The notes below the pieces were generated by a model. That model was given only the letters and a program-made list of their open reading frames with translations, made no database searches and was not told where the DNA came from. Shown here piece after piece: positions 38,042 through 46,699 of a stretch of DNA of 64,000 nucleotides. The position numbers and the translations under genes are program-made. Each line of letters starts with the position of its first letter. The stretch's first letter is position 1. Source of the stretch: JABMOW01 sp964409335 (lineage in GTDB: Bacteria > Fidelibacterota > Marinisomatia > SCGC-AAA003-L08 > JACNLC01); assembly GCA_964409335.1 (NCBI GenBank), contig CAYPCW010000001.1:46761-110760 (forward strand), in the 5' to 3' direction.

Positions 38042-39115
38042 TTACACCTCGTCAAAGAATAAAGGCAACAGACATTGAATTTTACTTTCATAAGAATGTG
38101 GATATAGAAACCACATGGCTGCAGAGATAGAGGACATGAGTGAATTTCCATCCTGAGGCGTAAAGCAGAAACCGGTGATATCCTTTCCGTCAGAACTGAC
38201 ATGAAGACTAGGGATGGCGACGACCGTGTGATTCAATATCCTGCCGTAGTGTCCCTGATCCCGTCCAAATGAAAATACTTCGCAGGCATCCCGTTTATCA
38301 GTCGTTGCGATTCTTTTATTTCCGTCCAGTTTAGCGAGAACTTTTTGAGGTGTTGTCGGATTATTTACTTTTAGGTGGAAATGAAGGGAATGCATGTATT
38401 GGGTGTTTACTTTCATCGCAGACGAGAATAGATTTAGATTCAAATCAACGGTTTGGAACAACAGAGCGGCATCCCGTGCATGGTGAGTGCCATATACCTG
38501 ATCCTCGTGTTTCCCCACTTGAGGTGAAGGAACAAATGAAGATGACTGACTCACATCATTCGCCCGGCGGATCATCACAAATCGTCCGCTGATCAGATTT
38601 CCGTCCGGTTCATCCTCTAAAGTCAGTGTTTTGATGATGGCGCACAAATTATGCGTATTGCAGGATACAACTTGTATAAACTGATCTTTTTTTGGATCCA
38701 GAGCCTGATCATTGATTCCACGGGCATACATCTTCCCGAATCCGAACTCGCTTCCCTGTGCGATAAAGCCGAAGGTATTATGTCTGAACCGGTCGTAATA
38801 CTGTGTTTTATTCTGATGTCCAATCCCGCTGGGTGTACAGTCAATGACCACACTTGCCCGTTCAATGGCTTCTTCTGATGTAAATTCAGGACGCAGGCCA
38901 ATAGCGTTGAAACCATCGAAACGATCTTCCAATGTGGCAAGACGGGCGCCTCTTTTTAACAATGCTTTTACCTTGGCGCGATCGGTGGTAAGAGGGGTGT
39001 TTTTATGAAATGTCACCTCGTCAATCCCAAGTTTTTCCCGAAAATCACATAGCAGGCCAATTAAAGGTTCCCCAATGGTTCCTGTCCCCACAATATGTAC
39101 TATTTTTCTAGGCAT
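38042..39115 (-). CDS. Type II (archaeal-type) glyceraldehyde-3-phosphate dehydrogenase
   Basis: 357 residues. An N-terminal Rossmann motif GTGTIGE is at 11-17, followed by VIDCTPSGIG, the active-site Cys C152 in VSCNTHNLC, and MIRRAND and QVYGTHHARDA downstream. These match archaeal GAPDH (type II, usually NADP+ or dual-cofactor) and not bacterial GapA, whose active site reads ASCTTN. It oxidises glyceraldehyde-3-phosphate in glycolysis or the reverse in gluconeogenesis. A ribosome-binding site AGAAGGA precedes the ATG. Neighbours are not glycolytic. Whether it replaces or adds to a GapA elsewhere is unknown. Confidence 0.86.
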   Translation of the reverse strand: MPRKIVHIVGTGTIGEPLIGLLCDFREKLGIDEVTFHKNTPLTTDRAKVKALLKRGARLATLEDRFDGFNAIGLRPEFTSEEAIERASVVIDCTPSGIGHQNKTQYYDRFRHNTFGFIAQGSEFGFGKMYARGINDQALDPKKDQFIQVVSCNTHNLCAIIKTLTLEDEPDGNLISGRFVMIRRANDVSQSSSFVPSPQVGKHEDQVYGTHHARDAALLFQTVDLNLNLFSSAMKVNTQYMHSLHFHLKVNNPTTPQKVLAKLDGNKRIATTDKRDACEVFSFGRDQGHYGRILNHTVVAIPSLHVSSDGKDITGFCFTPQDGNSLMSSISAAMWFLYPHSYESKIQCLLPLFFDEV

Positions 39116-39142
39116 TGAAATATCCTTCTATTTATATTAATT

Positions 39143-40306
39143 TTATTCGTTGACACCATTTCCATCTTTGAATGCCGGCTTTTTTTTACCAAATTCGATA
39201 CTGTCCATAAGAAATTTTAGTAACGCCGGCATCCCCTTCTGATTAAATATTCGAATCTGTTCATCTGCTTCGGATCCATTTTGTAAAATTTGGTGGCCAA
39301 CCTGCAATATCTCATGGTTCCAAAAATGGTTCAACGCCGGTGTTACATAATCAAATAACCGCAAAATAAAATCCCTCATGGTAATTGTATCAAATTTTAC
39401 TGGGTCTACGATTTTAGAATCAAACCTAAATCGAATGGCTTTCCATAATCCATCATCGAGATATTCCATCGGCAAATCCTCAATCAGGGTACCGGATAGA
39501 GAATCCTGGTATGCCTGGTAAACCAGAGCCTGAGATAAAGCAGTGATTAATTTTGTACGTTCCAAGGATCTTTGAATATCAAACATGCGAAACTCTATCG
39601 TGCCAAAATCCATCGAGGGACGAATTTTCCACCAAATTTGTCTCGGTTTTTCGATGCTCCCGATGTCAATGAGTCTGTTTACAAGAGTTTCATATTCTTC
39701 GTAGGATTTAAATGTTGCAGGGATATTAGTACGGGGAAAGGTTCCGAATTGAAAACACCGCGAAGATAAAACACCGGTTTGTACCCCTTCAAAAAATGGA
39801 GAGTTTGTGCTTAAGGCCAACAGAGGCGCGATCCATCGGCGTAAGGCATTCAGGATACTGATTGCGGAACTTGCATCCGGGACGGCTACATGAACATGTG
39901 TGGCAAAAGTGATATTTCTTTTTGCATAGTATCCAAGTTGTTCTGCGACCCACTGATATCCGTGTACCGGGACAAATTTCTGATCCAGAGGGCGAGCTGT
40001 TGGATGAGTTCCACTGACACCGATTCGAAATCCTTCCGATTTTCCGATATCCGACACAATTCGTCGAAGCGATCCGATCTCGTGAATGGCCTCGTTCACC
40101 GTTTTACATACTTTTGTATTCACCTCAATTTCTGTCTGGATCAATTCATAACTCATTCGATCAGTCAGATGCTGTGGGATCCGGTTGATAATTTGTTCTG
40201 CCTTAGGAATCAACTCACCAGAATCCGGATCGCATAACATATATTCTTCCTCAATACCAATGGTAAAAGGATGTTTGTGGTCAAATATTTTGGAATATGT
40301 TTTCAT
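39143..40306 (-). CDS. ybdK: Carboxylate-amine ligase, GCS2 family (YbdK-like)
   Basis: 387 residues. The glutamate-cysteine ligase type 2 features are clear: TIGIEEEYMLCDP at the N-terminus, ITFATHVHVAVPD and the substrate-site segment TIEFRMFD. The family makes gamma-glutamyl amide bonds using ATP; YbdK members have weak gamma-glutamylcysteine ligase activity and uncertain physiological substrates. It starts 26 bases after the mutase stop, probably in the same operon. Confidence 0.88.
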   Translation of the reverse strand: MKTYSKIFDHKHPFTIGIEEEYMLCDPDSGELIPKAEQIINRIPQHLTDRMSYELIQTEIEVNTKVCKTVNEAIHEIGSLRRIVSDIGKSEGFRIGVSGTHPTARPLDQKFVPVHGYQWVAEQLGYYAKRNITFATHVHVAVPDASSAISILNALRRWIAPLLALSTNSPFFEGVQTGVLSSRCFQFGTFPRTNIPATFKSYEEYETLVNRLIDIGSIEKPRQIWWKIRPSMDFGTIEFRMFDIQRSLERTKLITALSQALVYQAYQDSLSGTLIEDLPMEYLDDGLWKAIRFRFDSKIVDPVKFDTITMRDFILRLFDYVTPALNHFWNHEILQVGHQILQNGSEADEQIRIFNQKGMPALLKFLMDSIEFGKKKPAFKDGNGVNE

Positions 40307-40331
40307 GCCAGGCCAGATGTTCTATGAAAAC

Positions 40332-41981
40332 CTAGATCACTTCAGATTCTGTCCATTCCCCGTACACCCGTTTCATCGCATTCACCATTTCACCGAGCGT
40401 AGCGTAGGATTTGGCGGCTTTCACCAGAAAGGGCATGACATTGTCACCGGTTCGAGCGGCATTTGTAAGGTCATTCAAACATCGAGATGTATGCCGGTTA
40501 TCCCGGAAAGATTTTAGTTTATTTAGTTTTGATACCTGCGTTTTCTCCACATCTTCTCCGATTTCAAGGATCGGGATTTCAATTTGCTCGTTCTTTTTCA
40601 CAAATTCGTTTACACCTACGACGATCCGTTTCTTTTCATCAACCCGTTTTTGATAGGCGGAAGCGGCCTCTGCAATTTCCCGTTGAAGAAATCCCTGCTC
40701 AATTGCGGGGATGACCCCCCCCATATCGTCGATTTGTTTAAAATAGGCTTCTGCTTTTTCTTCCATTCTGTCCGTCAATTTTTCGACATACCACGATCCG
40801 CCTAATGGGTCGATCACATTTACGACGCCGGTTTCGAAAGCGATCAGTTGTTGGGTACGAAGTGCAATTTCAGCTGCTTTTTCGGAGGGAAGCGCCAATG
40901 TTTCGTCCATTGAATTTGTGTGCAGGGACTGGGTGCCGCCCAAGACAGCGGCTAAGGCTTGAAATGATGTTCTGGCGATATTATTTTCCGGTTGCTGGGC
41001 TGTGAGTGAAAAACCGGCAGTCTGGGTATGAAACCGCAACTTCCATGATCGGGGATCCTTTGCACCGTATTTTGTTTTCATCCGCTTTGCCCATATTCGT
41101 CTGGCAGCTCTGAATTTTGCCACTTCCTCAAAAAAGTCAAGATGAGAATTAAAAAAGAAAGACAGGCGGGGTGCAAATTGATCCACCTCCAGTCCGCGGG
41201 CAATAGCATGCTCAACATAAGTAAATCCATCCGCCAGGGTAAATGCCAACTCCTGTACTGCCGTAGAACCGGCCTCCCGGATATGATACCCGCTGATGGA
41301 GATGGTGTTATACAATGGAAGATGTTCTGTGCAATATTCGATCATATCGGTGATGATCTTCATGGATTCTTTCGGTGGAAAGATCCATTCCTTCTGAGCG
41401 ATATATTCTTTTAAAATGTCATTTTGAAGCGTCCCACGAAGAACAGAACGGTTTACTCCCTGCAATTCACCGACGGCAATGTAAAATGCCAATAGAATGA
41501 CACTCGGACCATTAATCGTCTGAGACACGCTGACTTTATCCAGAGGAATGCCGTCAAATAATTCTTCCATGTCCCTTAGGGAACATACAGATACACCACA
41601 CTTCCCCACCTCTCCTTCAGAAAACTCATGGTCACAGTCATATCCCATCAGAGTCGGCATATCATAGGCAACCGATAGCCCGGTCTGACCCTGGTTGAGT
41701 AAAAATTTAAACCGGTTATTCGTTTCCGATGGCGTACCGAACCCGGCAAATTGTCGCATCGTCCATAATCGCCCACGATACAAGTTCGGATGAATACCCC
41801 GGGTATACGGATATTGTCCGGGAAATCCAAGCTTATCAAGATAGGTTTCGTCCCCATTTTCGGGATAATACAATAAATCTACCGACTCACCTGAAACCGT
41901 GTCAAAGTTGTAATTCTGTTGACCAGATTTTTTTACCTCGTCAAGCCATTTTTCTTTTTGTGTGCGGTATTTTTGATTCAT
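40332..41981 (-). CDS. mcmA1: Methylmalonyl-CoA mutase, large (alpha) subunit catalytic domain
   Basis: 549 residues, the barrel part only. Recognisable segments are YPYTRGIHPNLYRGRLWTMRQ (substrate channel), QTINGPSVILLAFY, ISGYHIREAGSTAVQELAFTLADG and LHTNSMDETLALPSE. The mutase interconverts methylmalonyl-CoA and succinyl-CoA with adenosylcobalamin. The B12-binding domain is not fused and no small McmA2-type subunit lies in the window, so a separate gene elsewhere must supply it. Related acyl-CoA mutases (isobutyryl-, hydroxyisobutyryl-) are alternatives. It follows dxs by seven bases. Confidence 0.88.
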   Translation of the reverse strand: MNQKYRTQKEKWLDEVKKSGQQNYNFDTVSGESVDLLYYPENGDETYLDKLGFPGQYPYTRGIHPNLYRGRLWTMRQFAGFGTPSETNNRFKFLLNQGQTGLSVAYDMPTLMGYDCDHEFSEGEVGKCGVSVCSLRDMEELFDGIPLDKVSVSQTINGPSVILLAFYIAVGELQGVNRSVLRGTLQNDILKEYIAQKEWIFPPKESMKIITDMIEYCTEHLPLYNTISISGYHIREAGSTAVQELAFTLADGFTYVEHAIARGLEVDQFAPRLSFFFNSHLDFFEEVAKFRAARRIWAKRMKTKYGAKDPRSWKLRFHTQTAGFSLTAQQPENNIARTSFQALAAVLGGTQSLHTNSMDETLALPSEKAAEIALRTQQLIAFETGVVNVIDPLGGSWYVEKLTDRMEEKAEAYFKQIDDMGGVIPAIEQGFLQREIAEAASAYQKRVDEKKRIVVGVNEFVKKNEQIEIPILEIGEDVEKTQVSKLNKLKSFRDNRHTSRCLNDLTNAARTGDNVMPFLVKAAKSYATLGEMVNAMKRVYGEWTESEVI

Positions 41982-41988
41982 GGTTGCC

Positions 41989-43848
41989 TCAAAGTTTACG
42001 TAATTCGTCCATCAAACCATCGATATTTAACTTAAGATCATCTAATAATTCCTGCCGGGTTCCCTGCTCGATAAAATGATCCGGGATGCCCATGCGATGA
42101 ACTGAAATATTTAGATCAGATGAATTGAGATATTCAATGATTGAAGATCCGAACCCCCCTTGTAACGCACCCTCCTCCATTGTAATGATTCGGGAATGGC
42201 TTTGCGTCAGATCCGCCAACAAGATAGCGTCAAATGGCTTGATGAATCTGGCATTGATGATGGTTGGGTTAATGTCAAGTTCTTGTTTAATTTTGGGTAG
42301 TGCCCGTTTTGCCACTTCAACCATACTTCCCGTTGCAATCACAGCAACGGATTTACCCTGATTCACAATTTCCCAGGATCCAATGGTAAGCCTGTCCGGT
42401 TTACGATTAGGATTAAAACAAAAGCTCGTATCTTTGGGATATCGGATCGCAAACGGTTTCCGTTCAAGAACAGCAGTATGCAATAAGTCATAAAACTCGT
42501 CGCCGGTGGAGGGTGCAGATAAAATGATGCCCGGCAGCATTCTCAATAGCGGGATGTCAAACACACCGTGATGAGTCGGACCGTCCGGACCCACGATGCC
42601 CGCCCTGTCCAGGCAAATGATCGCGGGGAGATCCTGAAGTAAAATATCATGGAAAATATTGTCATACGCCCGCTGAATAAAGGTGGAATAGATCGCAACA
42701 ACCGGCAATAGTCCTGCAGAAGATAAACCGCTGGCGTAGGTTATTGCATGTCCCTCTGCAATACCCACATCAATATAACGCTCCTTGAATTCATTCACAT
42801 ATTTACTCAACCCTGTACCGATCCCCATTGCAGCTGTAATACAAATGATATCCGGTTCTTTTATCGCAATGTCTCGAATGGATCTCCCAAATATCTCTGA
42901 ATAGTCAGGGGCGGGTTTGACGGTCTCCGCATTCTCTTTCCCGCGAAGACTGTAATATTTTACAGAATCGGATTCTGCGAGTTCTGATCCCCTCCCTTTT
43001 TTAGTGTACACATGCACTAATGTGGGATTTGGAAAATTCTTCACCGAATCAAACGTTTGAATCAGCAGGTCTAAATTATGCCCGTCAATGGGACCAACAT
43101 ATCTCAATCCCAATTCCTCGAAAAGTGCTCCGGGCGTGAAAAAACCTTTGATCCCTTCTTCCGTTTTACGAAGAAATTTTCGAATGAATTTTGATGGAAA
43201 AGTTGGAATTTTTCCCGTCACGTTCCATATATCATTTCGAATTTTATTATAAGCGGGATGGGTCAGAACCCGGGTCAGATATCCCGATAGGGCACCAACG
43301 CTCGGGGAGATTGACAGCGAATTATCATTTAACACGACGGTCAATTGTGTTCTGTGGAACCCTAAGTTATTCATTCCCTCATAAGACAAACCGCCCGTCA
43401 GTGCACCATCACCTACAATAGCGACCACCCGTTCACTGCCCTTTAGCCGGTCACGGGCATGCGCGATTCCCAGCGCTGATGAGATAGCGGTACTTGCATG
43501 CCCTGCACCGATAATGTCATGAGGGCTTTCATCCCGTTTCAGAAACCCGCTGATCCCGCCTTTCTTCCGGAGTGTGCTGAATCTGTCTCTTCTCCCGGTG
43601 ATTATTTTATGAGCGTACGCTTGGTGACCCACGTCCCACACAAGTTTATCTTCAGGAGAATTGTACACGTAATGCAGTGCGATCGTAAGATCAACTACGC
43701 CCAAAGGAGAGGAATAATGACCACCAATCTCCTCAATAACAGTTTGAATGAAATGACAGAGCTCTTTGGAATATTCCTCCAATTCCCGGGTATTCAGATG
43801 CTTTAAATCCGTCGGATCATTAATTTGGTATAGATAGCGGTAGGGCAT
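41989..43848 (-). CDS. dxs: 1-deoxy-D-xylulose-5-phosphate synthase
   Basis: 619 residues. The thiamine diphosphate site is GDGALTGGLSYEGMNNLG (about 150-167), and the C-terminal transketolase domains contain the YSTFIQRAYDNIFHDI and DRAGIVGPDGPTHHGVFD segments. It makes DXP, the entry point of the MEP isoprenoid pathway, from pyruvate and glyceraldehyde-3-phosphate. It shares one base with the pdxT stop. With ispH four genes upstream, both ends of the MEP pathway are in one operon. Confidence 0.97.
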   Translation of the reverse strand: MPYRYLYQINDPTDLKHLNTRELEEYSKELCHFIQTVIEEIGGHYSSPLGVVDLTIALHYVYNSPEDKLVWDVGHQAYAHKIITGRRDRFSTLRKKGGISGFLKRDESPHDIIGAGHASTAISSALGIAHARDRLKGSERVVAIVGDGALTGGLSYEGMNNLGFHRTQLTVVLNDNSLSISPSVGALSGYLTRVLTHPAYNKIRNDIWNVTGKIPTFPSKFIRKFLRKTEEGIKGFFTPGALFEELGLRYVGPIDGHNLDLLIQTFDSVKNFPNPTLVHVYTKKGRGSELAESDSVKYYSLRGKENAETVKPAPDYSEIFGRSIRDIAIKEPDIICITAAMGIGTGLSKYVNEFKERYIDVGIAEGHAITYASGLSSAGLLPVVAIYSTFIQRAYDNIFHDILLQDLPAIICLDRAGIVGPDGPTHHGVFDIPLLRMLPGIILSAPSTGDEFYDLLHTAVLERKPFAIRYPKDTSFCFNPNRKPDRLTIGSWEIVNQGKSVAVIATGSMVEVAKRALPKIKQELDINPTIINARFIKPFDAILLADLTQSHSRIITMEEGALQGGFGSSIIEYLNSSDLNISVHRMGIPDHFIEQGTRQELLDDLKLNIDGLMDELRKL

Positions 43849-44411
43849 CAGGTAAACAACCCCATAAAGTATTCATGTATTCTGTAATCTGATCCTATTT
43901 CAGGATGAAAGGACACTGCGAGATGATGACCGTCTTTTACCAATATGGGCTCACCATTGAGTTGGGCTAATAATTCAATATTATCAGATGTGGGACGAAA
44001 TTTCGGTGCCCGGATAAAGGTGGCTAAAAAAGGAGGTTCGGCATCAAAGGACAGGGAAATTTCTTCCTGGAATGAAAATACCTGTCTGCCCCACGAATTT
44101 CTACGGCAATCAATATTCATAATTTGCAAGGGTCGCACTCTGGGATCTTCTACGCCCCGGGAGAGTAGAATCGCCCCCGCACACGTCCCCATAATCGGAT
44201 GTGACTCCGCAAAATACCGGAGAGGGTCAAACAGCCCTGTTGATCTCATGTGCAAAGACATGGTTGTAGATTCTCCGCCCGGGATCACCAGCCCGTCACA
44301 CTGCTTCAGTTGTTCCGGGTATTTTATCAGAATAGTTTTCTGGCCCAAATTTTCAAATACCCGTCGCTGAAGATCAAAATCGCCCTGCAAGGCTAGGATT
44401 CCAATGATCAA
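43848..44411 (-). CDS. pdxT: Pyridoxal 5'-phosphate synthase glutaminase subunit
   Basis: 187 residues, class I glutamine amidotransferase of the PdxT type. It starts IIGILALQGDFD, with the oxyanion motif LVIPGGESTTM, the nucleophile Cys in MGTCAGAIL and the His-Glu pair in AVSFHPEIG. It feeds ammonia to PdxS. It lies two bases downstream of pdxS and overlaps dxs by one base. Confidence 0.96.
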   Translation of the reverse strand: MIIGILALQGDFDLQRRVFENLGQKTILIKYPEQLKQCDGLVIPGGESTTMSLHMRSTGLFDPLRYFAESHPIMGTCAGAILLSRGVEDPRVRPLQIMNIDCRRNSWGRQVFSFQEEISLSFDAEPPFLATFIRAPKFRPTSDNIELLAQLNGEPILVKDGHHLAVSFHPEIGSDYRIHEYFMGLFT

Positions 44412-44413
44412 TA

Positions 44414-45295
44414 TTACCAGCCTCTTTCTTGCATTCGCTGGTCTTCAGGAATCTCCCGGATATCAAGTCCCTTCATGGCAGTCCCCAGACCTTCGGAAAT
44501 TTCAGCTAATTTACTAAAATCGTTATAGTATGTGACTGCTAGAACAATCGCTTTTGCTCTGGGAGCAGGATCTTCAGATTTAAAAATTCCGGATCCGACA
44601 AATACAGACTCAGCGCCTAATTGCATCATGAGGGATACATCTGCGGGCGTGGCAATCCCGCCGGCGCTGAAATTTGGAACGGGGAGTTTTCCGCTTTTCG
44701 ATATTTCTACAACCAATTCAATAGGAGCGCTTAATTTTTTAGCTTCTGCCATTAATTGATCATATCCTAATGTGGTCAGCCGCTTAATATCATTCTGTAT
44801 CGTGCGCATATGCCGGACGGCTTCAACGATGTTTCCTGAACCGGCTTCGCCTTTGGTTCGGATCATCGCAGCGCCCTCACCGATACGCCTCAGAGCTTCG
44901 CCCAGGTCCCGCGCACCACACACGAAGGGAATCTTAAAATCGTGTTTCCAGATATGATTTGATTCGTCGGCAGGTGTTAATACTTCACTTTCATCGATAA
45001 AATCCACCTCAAGAGCTTCGAGGATCTGTGCTTCTGCGAAATGACCGATCCGGCATTTCGCCATCACGGGAATGGACACTTTCGCCTGTATGGCTTTGAT
45101 CATTTTTGGATCAGATGCCCTTGCGATCCCGCCGTCTCTCCGAATATCGGCAGGAATTCTTTCCAGAGCCATGACAGCAACCGCCCCGGCATCTTCGGCG
45201 ATCTGAGCCTGTTCCGGCGTAGTAACATCCATAATCACACCGCCTTTCAGCATTTCTGCCAGGCCTTTTTTTAATTCAAATGTTCCTGTTTTCAT
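44414..45295 (-). CDS. pdxS: Pyridoxal 5'-phosphate synthase subunit PdxS
   Basis: 293 residues, a highly conserved TIM barrel. Segments include GGVIMDVTTPEQAQIAEDAGA, ALERIPADIRRDGGIARASDP and FSAGGIATPADVSLMMQLGA. With PdxT it makes PLP from ribose 5-phosphate, glyceraldehyde 3-phosphate and glutamine, so DXP from the neighbouring dxs is not used here. Its ATG overlaps the ispH stop by four bases. Confidence 0.97.
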   Translation of the reverse strand: MKTGTFELKKGLAEMLKGGVIMDVTTPEQAQIAEDAGAVAVMALERIPADIRRDGGIARASDPKMIKAIQAKVSIPVMAKCRIGHFAEAQILEALEVDFIDESEVLTPADESNHIWKHDFKIPFVCGARDLGEALRRIGEGAAMIRTKGEAGSGNIVEAVRHMRTIQNDIKRLTTLGYDQLMAEAKKLSAPIELVVEISKSGKLPVPNFSAGGIATPADVSLMMQLGAESVFVGSGIFKSEDPAPRAKAIVLAVTYYNDFSKLAEISEGLGTAMKGLDIREIPEDQRMQERGW

Positions 45296-46134
45296 TGATT
45301 ATTTCCCAATTTTGATAATTTTTCTTTGACTTCATCAATAATGTAGTCCGGGGTGGAAGCGCCAGCGGAAATCCCCACCGTCTGAACCCCTTTAAACCAA
45401 CCCGGGCTGAGATCATCAACAGTGGTCACCTGATATGACCGGGGATTTATATTTTTCGATAGTTGGGTCAGTCTTTTTGAATTTGCACTGGTAAAGGATC
45501 CGATAATCAACATCACCTCACATTTTTCCGCCAGGATTTTGATCTGTTCCTGATTTCGTTTAGTGGGAAAACAGATTGTGTTGACAAAATGCAGATCGAA
45601 TACTTTCGTCATCAGAATATTGACAATTTCCTGTACATTTTCAATGGTTTGCGTAGATTGGCTGACCACCCCGACCTGTTTCATCTTTCTGAGGGTTTTC
45701 GCTTCTTCAGGGGAGGATATAACGATGGCATTGTCAATCTGGCTGGTGATGCCGATGACTTCATCATGTCCGTGATCTCCAATCACGATGATCTGCCTGC
45801 CCTCCTGTGCAAGGTGCTTAACTTCCTTGTGAATTTCATGAACCAGTGGACAAGTTGCGTCAATGATATTCATATTCCGGGATTTCGCATTCTCCCAGAT
45901 AGGTGTTGCTGTTCCATGCGCCCGGAACAATACCGGGCTGTCGGATGGAATGTCTTCCAGGCTGTCAACAACCGTCGTTCCCGCTTGCGAGAGGTCGGCC
46001 ACAACTTTTTCATTATGCACAATATCGCCAAGCATATAAACAGAGCCGTGTTTTTTTGCAGTATCATATGCTATATTCACTGCATCCCGAACACCAAAAC
46101 AGTATCCCGCATCCCGGGCAATTATGATTTTCAC
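45292..46134 (-). CDS. ispH: 4-hydroxy-3-methylbut-2-enyl diphosphate reductase
   Basis: 280 residues, a compact IspH. The three iron-sulfur Cys lie in GYCFGVRDAV (N-terminus), DATCPLVHEI and NTICFPTKRNQ. It reduces HMBPP to IPP and DMAPP, the final MEP step, with a 4Fe-4S cluster. It starts one base after the dcd stop and is followed by pdxS-pdxT-dxs. Confidence 0.96.
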   Translation of the reverse strand: MKIIIARDAGYCFGVRDAVNIAYDTAKKHGSVYMLGDIVHNEKVVADLSQAGTTVVDSLEDIPSDSPVLFRAHGTATPIWENAKSRNMNIIDATCPLVHEIHKEVKHLAQEGRQIIVIGDHGHDEVIGITSQIDNAIVISSPEEAKTLRKMKQVGVVSQSTQTIENVQEIVNILMTKVFDLHFVNTICFPTKRNQEQIKILAEKCEVMLIIGSFTSANSKRLTQLSKNINPRSYQVTTVDDLSPGWFKGVQTVGISAGASTPDYIIDEVKEKLSKLGNNQ

Positions 46135-46135
46135 C

Positions 46136-46699
46136 TTAATCTTCCTTCATTTTGGGAAGCGTAATGCCTGTCTGTGACTGATATTTCCCTGCTTTGTCTT
46201 TGTAAGAAACACGACATGCTTCATCACTCTCAAAGAACAATACCTGACACAAACCTTCGTTGGAATATATTTTAGCCGGCAAGGGAGTAGTATTGGAAAT
46301 TTCCAAAGTCACGAAGCCTTCCCATTCCGGCTCGAAGGGTGTAACGTTCACAATTATTCCACATCGGGCATAGGTGGACTTTCCCACACAGATTGTCAAA
46401 ATGTTTCGTGGGATGCGGAAATATTCAACGCTTCGTGCCAGTGCAAAACTATTCGGGGGAATGATGCAGATTTCTCCATGGTAATTTATAAATGAGCGCT
46501 CATCAAAATGCTTGGGATCGATAATACTGCTATTGACATTCGTGAAAATTTTGTATTCATCAGAAACTCGAAGGTCGTACCCATACGATGATAGTCCGAA
46601 GGAAATTTTTTCCTTATGATTTTGACAGGTCTCAAAAGGGTCGATCATTTTGTGTTCAATAGCCATTTTTTCAATCCATAAATCGCTTTTAATCGACAT
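46136..46699 (-). CDS. dcd: dCTP deaminase
   Basis: 187 residues. Conserved segments are ISFGLSSYGYDLRVSDEYKIF near the N-terminus, IIPPNSFALARSVEYFRIP, CVGKSTYARCGIIVNVTPFEP and WEGFVTLEISNT. It converts dCTP to dUTP, a source of dUMP for thymidylate synthesis. It overlaps nrnA by 11 bases. Confidence 0.96.
   Translation of the reverse strand: MSIKSDLWIEKMAIEHKMIDPFETCQNHKEKISFGLSSYGYDLRVSDEYKIFTNVNSSIIDPKHFDERSFINYHGEICIIPPNSFALARSVEYFRIPRNILTICVGKSTYARCGIIVNVTPFEPEWEGFVTLEISNTTPLPAKIYSNEGLCQVLFFESDEACRVSYKDKAGKYQSQTGITLPKMKED

Noticed and set aside
37411..38202. MBL gene starting at 38202 or 38091
   Set aside because: Both would overlap the GAPDH gene deeply and add residues absent from the family; the upstream contexts have no Shine-Dalgarno.
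45589..46164. 191-codon plus-strand frame opposite ispH
   Set aside because: Its codons are the reverse of a strongly conserved gene and the product has no recognisable domain.
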